In this document: piece by piece, positions 5,794-9,232 of the stretch
Layout: every line of letters starts with the position of its first letter
Numbering within the stretch: position 1 is the first letter of the stretch
Source of the DNA: Anaerolineae bacterium
Lineage (GTDB): Bacteria > Chloroflexota > Anaerolineae > B4-G1
Assembly (NCBI GenBank): GCA_027079895.1
Contig: JALWUZ010000643.1
Location: 1 to 9,232 of the forward strand
Length of the DNA stretch: 9,232 nucleotides
Direction of reading: 5' to 3'
Made by a program: the position numbers and the translations under genes
The notes under the pieces: generated by a model
What the model was told of the DNA's origin: nothing
The model's input: the letters and a program-made list of their open reading frames with translations, nothing else
The model's database searches: none

Positions 5794-6332
5794 ACCGCCA
5801 CCTGCCCGCCGACTGCCGCCAACGCCTCCGCCAGTGACCCGCTGCCGTTGGCGACCGGTTCCAGAACCCCGCCGTACTCCTCGATGAAGAACGCCATCGA
5901 GTCCAGCACCTCGACCAGCACCCGCACGTCCACGTCCCCGCCGGGGCAGAAGAGCACGTGCCGACAGAACAGAATCCCCAGTTCCTCGTCCAGCCCAAAG
6001 CCGTTGATGGGCAGATACCGGTTCATCGCGAGCATCAACCGCGCCAGGTGGGGCACCGCTTCGGCCTCGTAGTCGAAGGGCAGCGCGGCGTAGACCTGGA
6101 GCAAGTCCATCCCCTCGCCGTCCTCTATCTCCTCCACCGCCGGCCCGATCACCTCTTCCAGATTGCTGAGGAAAAGGAGTTGGGCGAACACATCCCGTCC
6201 CCGGTCGTCGGTGAGCAAATGCACCACCAGGTGCTCCGTCTGCTTCCCATCCACCTCTAGCGGCAACGCCTGGGCCTCGAATCCCAAAGTGTCCAGCGCG
6301 TAGGCGATGGCCTGCAAGTAACTCTGCGCCAT
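5790..6332 (-). CDS. YbjN / type III secretion chaperone-like protein, candidate cargo chaperone
   Basis: A 180-residue acidic protein with no signal peptide or enzyme motif. The C-terminal part resembles the YbjN/CesT-like fold: a helix ending LARLMLAMNRYLP (96-108), the NGFGLDEELGILFCRHVLF strand pair (110-128), then the helix DVRVLVEVLDSMAFFIEEYGGVLEPV (135-160). The N-terminal part (MAQSYLQAIAYALDTLGFEA, then strands 30-56) fits the first helix and strands of that fold. Such proteins are peptide-binding chaperones that keep secreted partners unfolded or soluble. It lies 8 nt after the DUF4157 gene, with an AGGAGGAGGT site overlapping the gap, and overlaps the cap gene by ATGA. Placement between a candidate effector and the cap supports a loading role, but that is inference. 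Alternatively it may be a cap-associated structural protein. Fold assignment is from pattern only. Confidence 0.7.
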   Translation of the reverse strand: MAQSYLQAIAYALDTLGFEAQALPLEVDGKQTEHLVVHLLTDDRGRDVFAQLLFLSNLEEVIGPAVEEIEDGEGMDLLQVYAALPFDYEAEAVPHLARLMLAMNRYLPINGFGLDEELGILFCRHVLFCPGGDVDVRVLVEVLDSMAFFIEEYGGVLEPVANGSGSLAEALAAVGGQVAV

Positions 6333-6340
6333 ACCTCCTC

Positions 6341-8110
6341 CTAGTCGTATTTGACCATCTTCTGCATCAACAGTTCCCTCAGGGCGTCCGTGTCGCTGTC
6401 CGCCATTTCCTTCAACTCGTCCGCCGACCCTTTGATTTTGAGCACCTCATTGGCAAACGAGACGGCCTCGGCGTTCCGGCTGGAAAGTTGGGACACCAGG
6501 TAATCAATGTGCCCCCCAGCCTGAGCCTCGGCCTTCTTCTGCTTCTTTCCGGCGTAGATGCTCTTCCCGATGCCCAAAAGCGACCCTATGCCACCGGAGA
6601 TCGCCCCGCCAATCAGCCCGGTTTTGCCCCCGGCGAGCCGGAATCCACCGCTGACGATCCCGCCGACGTTGGATAGAATCCCCATCGCCTTGGAGCCTTT
6701 TCCCTGGTTGCTGCTGACGAACTCGGCCAGGTTTTTCATCTCATCGCTGGAATAACTCTGCGCCTGTTCCTTCGCCTTTTTACTCCGCCGGAATGACCCC
6801 CACAACGACTTTGCGCCGGACAACATACCGATACTTTCCTCGGCGATCTGAAGCCCGGCGCTGGCCGCATCCGCCCTTTCGGACAAGTCATCCTTCCCGG
6901 CCGCCGCCGCGCCGCCGCTGACCATACCCGCCAGGCCGGTGCCCACACCAACTAAGTTTTGCACCCCGCCCAGGGCTGTCTGCTTCATCATTCGCCTTCC
7001 TAGCAGCCGGCCGGCACCTCCTCCGCGCCGATAAAGTTGGCGACCCCGACTGAAACCGGCCACATTGCCGGATAACTCCGCCAGCCCGCCCAACGTCTCC
7101 AACGCGCCACCGGCAATGCCAAATCCGGCGGAAGTTGTACCGGCCCAGTCTTTACCCTGGTACTCTTCGATGCCTCCGAAGGTATCCCCAAGAACACCCA
7201 ACCCCAACCCTGCCGAAGCGAACCCCCAGTGTCCGGCGAGTTCACCGAGTTTTTCCGCTTTGGAGTCTTCCAGCAAAGAAGGGTCTGTGGACACGGCCGG
7301 CGCAGATTGCGTGGACTGCGCGGACGATGTACGTTGCGGGCGCGGGGGGGTTGACGGCGGCGGGGGCTGTTGTCCCACCGCTCCCCGGATTCTCCGTATC
7401 CGCTCCGAGTCAGACAGATTATTCCACTCCTCCTCCGTCATACCATTCTGCTCCCAAATCTTCTTCCGTTGCACCACCGGCGTCCGGCGCCCGCGCTGCT
7501 GCACAACGTGGACCAACTCGTGGGTCAGCAGTTTCCGGCCGCCCGCAGAGGCCGGGTCATACCGTCCCGCGCCGAAGTACACATCCCGCCCGCTGGTGAA
7601 CGCCTGCGCCCGCAACTCCCGGCTCAGACGGGCCGCTTCAGCATCAGCATGCACCCGCACTCCGCTCAGGTCAACGCCGAGATGGGATTCCATCTCCGCG
7701 CGTACCTGCGGCGGCAACGGTTCGCCACTTCCCCGCAGCCGGTTCAGTCGCTCCTCGATGGCCGCGTCCGCCTCCTCCGCTCCGTCGGGGGAGGCCGCTT
7801 GCCGTTGCACGGCGGCCGGCGACCCCGGCGAGACGACCCGCTCCGCCACCCGGTCGGCCTCCCGCTCGTACTCGTCGCCCGCCGGCCCGACGAGCAACTT
7901 GGCCTGAACAAGCCTGGCGACAGCCCGGTTGCCGTAGGCCCGCTGCAAGCCCAACAGCGCGCCGGGCGACGCCCGACGCGGCTTGGCGACGGACATACGC
8001 AACACCGCTTGCTCGAACCGCTCAGGCAGTTTCTCTTCGACCTCAACCACGCGCCGTTTGGACGGCCCTTCAGACCCGGCCCGCTCGTCCAGTTTCTGAT
8101 ACGTCGCCAT
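6341..8110 (-). CDS. DUF4157 (eCIS core domain) protein with glycine-rich hydrophobic C-terminal half, candidate effector
   Basis: 589 residues from the ATG at 8110. This start is chosen because a GAGGTG site precedes it and DUF4157 proteins often begin with a short polar segment; an in-frame upstream ATG at 8221 lacks such support. Residues 53-69 hold the eCIS-associated LGLQRAYGNRAVARLVQ motif and 80-92 EYEREADRVAERV. DUF4157 spans about 129-207, with DLSGVRVHADAEAARLSREL and an intact HELVH metallopeptidase motif (197-201) followed by VVQQRG. A Pro/Ser/Thr linker lies at 246-278. Residues 291-430 and 474-520 are long Gly/Ala/Leu-rich hydrophobic segments (such as GLGLGVLGDTFGG and GLIGGAISGGIGSLLGIG), separated by charged stretches and ending in a polar helical tail. 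DUF4157 is a known marker of eCIS payloads. Membrane insertion or pore formation is my inference. It is the first gene after the promoter. Confidence 0.9.
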   Translation of the reverse strand: MATYQKLDERAGSEGPSKRRVVEVEEKLPERFEQAVLRMSVAKPRRASPGALLGLQRAYGNRAVARLVQAKLLVGPAGDEYEREADRVAERVVSPGSPAAVQRQAASPDGAEEADAAIEERLNRLRGSGEPLPPQVRAEMESHLGVDLSGVRVHADAEAARLSRELRAQAFTSGRDVYFGAGRYDPASAGGRKLLTHELVHVVQQRGRRTPVVQRKKIWEQNGMTEEEWNNLSDSERIRRIRGAVGQQPPPPSTPPRPQRTSSAQSTQSAPAVSTDPSLLEDSKAEKLGELAGHWGFASAGLGLGVLGDTFGGIEEYQGKDWAGTTSAGFGIAGGALETLGGLAELSGNVAGFSRGRQLYRRGGGAGRLLGRRMMKQTALGGVQNLVGVGTGLAGMVSGGAAAAGKDDLSERADAASAGLQIAEESIGMLSGAKSLWGSFRRSKKAKEQAQSYSSDEMKNLAEFVSSNQGKGSKAMGILSNVGGIVSGGFRLAGGKTGLIGGAISGGIGSLLGIGKSIYAGKKQKKAEAQAGGHIDYLVSQLSSRNAEAVSFANEVLKIKGSADELKEMADSDTDALRELLMQKMVKYD

Positions 8111-8335
8111 CTTACACCTCGCTTTGCCAAGCCAAACTTCAGGGAAACGACCCGCCCAGTCCGCTTCCGACAAGCGGCAACCCACCTGCGTCAAGAGGGG
8201 TACAATGGGGATAAAGACCATCTGTTGAATCTGAGGGGTTCGTCCACCGCCACACGGAGAGCGATGGAAGAGGATAGTTGAAGGAAGAAGGGGTCTCTAT
8301 CGGCACAGATGGGTTGTAGTGCTGTTACGCGAAAA
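8111..8335 (-). other. Long untranslated leader of the eCIS transcript
   Basis: About 220 nt separate the predicted transcription start from the DUF4157 start codon. A small hairpin (CCGCTT/AAGCGG arms, 8161-8177) lies about 50 nt before the start. I find no convincing riboswitch and no second promoter. The in-frame upstream extension to 8221 is open but lacks a ribosome binding site. Confidence 0.4.
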
Positions 8336-8364
8336 ATTATACACCCATTTCCACAAGTGGACAA
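8336..8364 (-). promoter_or_regulatory. Sigma70-type promoter for the eCIS genes, with a possible operator
   Basis: On the minus strand TTGTCC (8364-8359) and a perfect TATAAT (8341-8336) are separated by exactly 17 bases. It lies in the AT-richest stretch of the window, upstream of the DUF4157 gene and downstream of the Rpn gene terminator. An inverted repeat, TCCAC-AA-GTGGA at 8350-8361, overlaps the -35 box and the spacer and could be a repressor site. The -35 box matches consensus at four of six bases. Confidence 0.65.
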
Positions 8365-8386
8365 ACTTCCTTCTCGCCTCACACAA

Positions 8387-8409
8387 ATGGGGCGCACCAG
8401 GCGCCCCAT
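8387..8409 (-). terminator. Terminator-like hairpin after the Rpn-family gene
   Basis: ATGGGGCGC (8387-8395) and GCGCCCCAT (8401-8409) form a perfect 9-bp stem with a 5-nt loop, 25 nt after the Rpn-family stop codon. On the minus strand it is followed by TTTGTGTG, a weak U-rich tail. It probably separates that gene from the eCIS promoter just downstream. Confidence 0.6.
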
Positions 8410-8434
8410 ACCGACGCCAGTATCCCGCTGTCGG

Positions 8435-9232
8435 TCAGGCCCAATTGACGGCTGGCTCCGATCCAGCGGCCGCCGCTCGGTAGAAGGCCATGAGGCTGTC
8501 GAGGCTGTCGCCGGTCTTGAGTTGCTCGACGATCGCTTCGAGCACCCTCACGTCCCGAATCTGGCCCAGTTTCGGGTAGAGCGACATCCCCCGGTCGCCG
8601 AACTTGAGCAGCAATCCCAGTTCGAGTGCTTTCAGCAGCCCCTTGCGTACTCCCTCTTGCAAGCCCTCTTGCAAGCCCTCTTGCCGGCCTTCTTGCCGCC
8701 CAATCTGGATGCCTTCCTGTCGGCCCTCTTGCCGCCCAATCTGGATACCTTTCTGGATGCCTTTCTCCATCCCAATCCGTTCTGCTGTAGTCACGTATGG
8801 CATTTTCCGCTCCTCCTCATACTCGATCAACTCCCGATGGAACTGCCGCGTCAGTTCCTCCGGCAACGTAATCAGCCCGTCTATGAACCGGTACAGCAAC
8901 AACACATCATCCTTGCTGTACCCCCGCTCGTACAACCTCCTCACCAGCCACATCTTCCACCGATACCGCTCCTCCTCCCCGCCCTTCCTGCGCTCCGTCT
9001 CCTGCTCCTTCAAGTGCGCCATCACCACCACCGCAAACGGATTCTCGCTCTCCTCCAACTCCTCCCACCGCTCCCGATAGTCCAGTAACTTGGCAATCGG
9101 AAACTCGAACAGGCAGCGGAAGCCCCACCGCGCTATCTCGAACCGCCGGGGACGAAAGTTGGGATACCGATCCGCCAGCACCGCCAGGCTGACCACGTCC
9201 ACCCCGTACCGGCCGACGGCCCCGTAGTCGTA
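8435..9232 (-). CDS. Rpn-family PD-(D/E)XK nuclease / putative transposase, N-terminus cut off by the window edge
   Basis: The frame is open from the right edge (265 visible codons). A GTG at 9202 could be taken as a start, but the in-frame residues before it (YDYGAVGRYG) continue the family pattern, so the gene begins outside the window. Visible residues 1-50 carry YGVDVVSLAVLADRYPNF and ARWGFRCLFEFPIAKLLDY, typical of the domain just after the nuclease core. The helical middle (55-150) has LEESENPFAVVVMAHLK and KMWLVRRLYERGYSKDDV. Residues 153-195 are a QEG-type repeat, and the end has LLLKFGDRGMSLYPKLGQIRDV. The catalytic motif should lie upstream and is not visible. Family members act in recombination or are relics of mobile DNA. 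There is no evidence that it belongs to the eCIS: it is cut off by a terminator and the eCIS has its own promoter. Confidence 0.85.
   Translation of the reverse strand, partial: YDYGAVGRYGVDVVSLAVLADRYPNFRPRRFEIARWGFRCLFEFPIAKLLDYRERWEELEESENPFAVVVMAHLKEQETERRKGGEEERYRWKMWLVRRLYERGYSKDDVLLLYRFIDGLITLPEELTRQFHRELIEYEEERKMPYVTTAERIGMEKGIQKGIQIGRQEGRQEGIQIGRQEGRQEGLQEGLQEGVRKGLLKALELGLLLKFGDRGMSLYPKLGQIRDVRVLEAIVEQLKTGDSLDSLMAFYRAAAAGSEPAVNWA
8650..8767 (-). repeat. Short tandem repeats encoding the QEG-rich linker
   Basis: This stretch of the Rpn-family gene is built of 12-bp units (such as CAAGCCCTCTTG on the plus strand) and of a 20-bp unit repeated at 8691-8710 and 8727-8746, a 36-bp period. 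It encodes the G-(L/R)-QE-type repeat before the C-terminal helix. Such repeats are common in this family and prone to length change. Confidence 0.8.

Noticed and set aside
8111..8221. An N-terminal extension of the DUF4157 protein to an upstream ATG at 8221
   Set aside because: The extension has no ribosome binding site, while the ATG at 8110 has a GAGGTG site and gives a typical N-terminus.
8650..8767. A CRISPR-like or independent repeat array
   Set aside because: The units are short, contiguous and in frame with a coding region, encoding the QEG-rich repeat common in this family. There are no spacers.
9200..9202. GTG start for the Rpn-family gene inside the window
   Set aside because: The open frame continues to the edge and the residues before the GTG fit the family pattern, so it is an internal Val codon.

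Overview
The window is part of an extracellular contractile injection system (eCIS) locus, a phage-tail-like protein delivery machine. All supported genes lie on the minus strand, so they are read from the right edge to the left. The host looks like a high-GC bacterium. Strong AGGAGG-type ribosome binding sites, GC-rich palindromes, an Rpn-type nuclease gene and this eCIS gene order suggest Chloroflexota or a similar phylum. That assignment is an inference from style, not from a marker gene.

Right part (8111-9232): the 3' end of an Rpn/PD-(D/E)XK 'putative transposase' family gene is followed by a terminator-like hairpin. Next comes a well-formed sigma70-type promoter (TTGTCC-17-TATAAT) with a small inverted repeat overlapping its -35 box and spacer. 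A leader of about 220 nt runs from it to the first eCIS gene.

Middle (3222-8110): a DUF4157 protein with an intact HELVH motif and a long glycine-rich hydrophobic C-terminal half is the candidate cargo or effector. It is followed by a YbjN/type III chaperone-like protein, a DUF4255 (Pvc16-type) cap protein, a 91-base gap with a hairpin, and the single contractile sheath gene.

Left part (1-3201): two gp19-type tube proteins are followed by a phage tail assembly chaperone-like protein. Overlapping it in the -1 frame is a DUF6760-like small ORF that has no good start codon. The overlap holds a G8 slippery run, an 8-nt spacer and a 12-of-13-pair stem-loop, which is the layout of a programmed -1 ribosomal frameshift. 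Then come a 58-aa acidic small protein, a third and longer gp19-like protein, and an unrecognised Pro/Arg/Ala-rich protein that runs off the left edge and carries in-frame palindromic repeats.

The cap, sheath, tubes and assembly factors would build the tail, and the DUF4157 protein with its chaperone-like neighbour would supply and load the payload. The LysM hub adaptor, spike, gp25, baseplate, tape measure and AAA ATPase are not in the window and probably lie beyond the left edge. The most notable observation is the apparent frameshift signal joining the tail assembly protein to its small neighbour. It resembles the G/GT and E/E' frameshifts of phage tail assembly chaperones.
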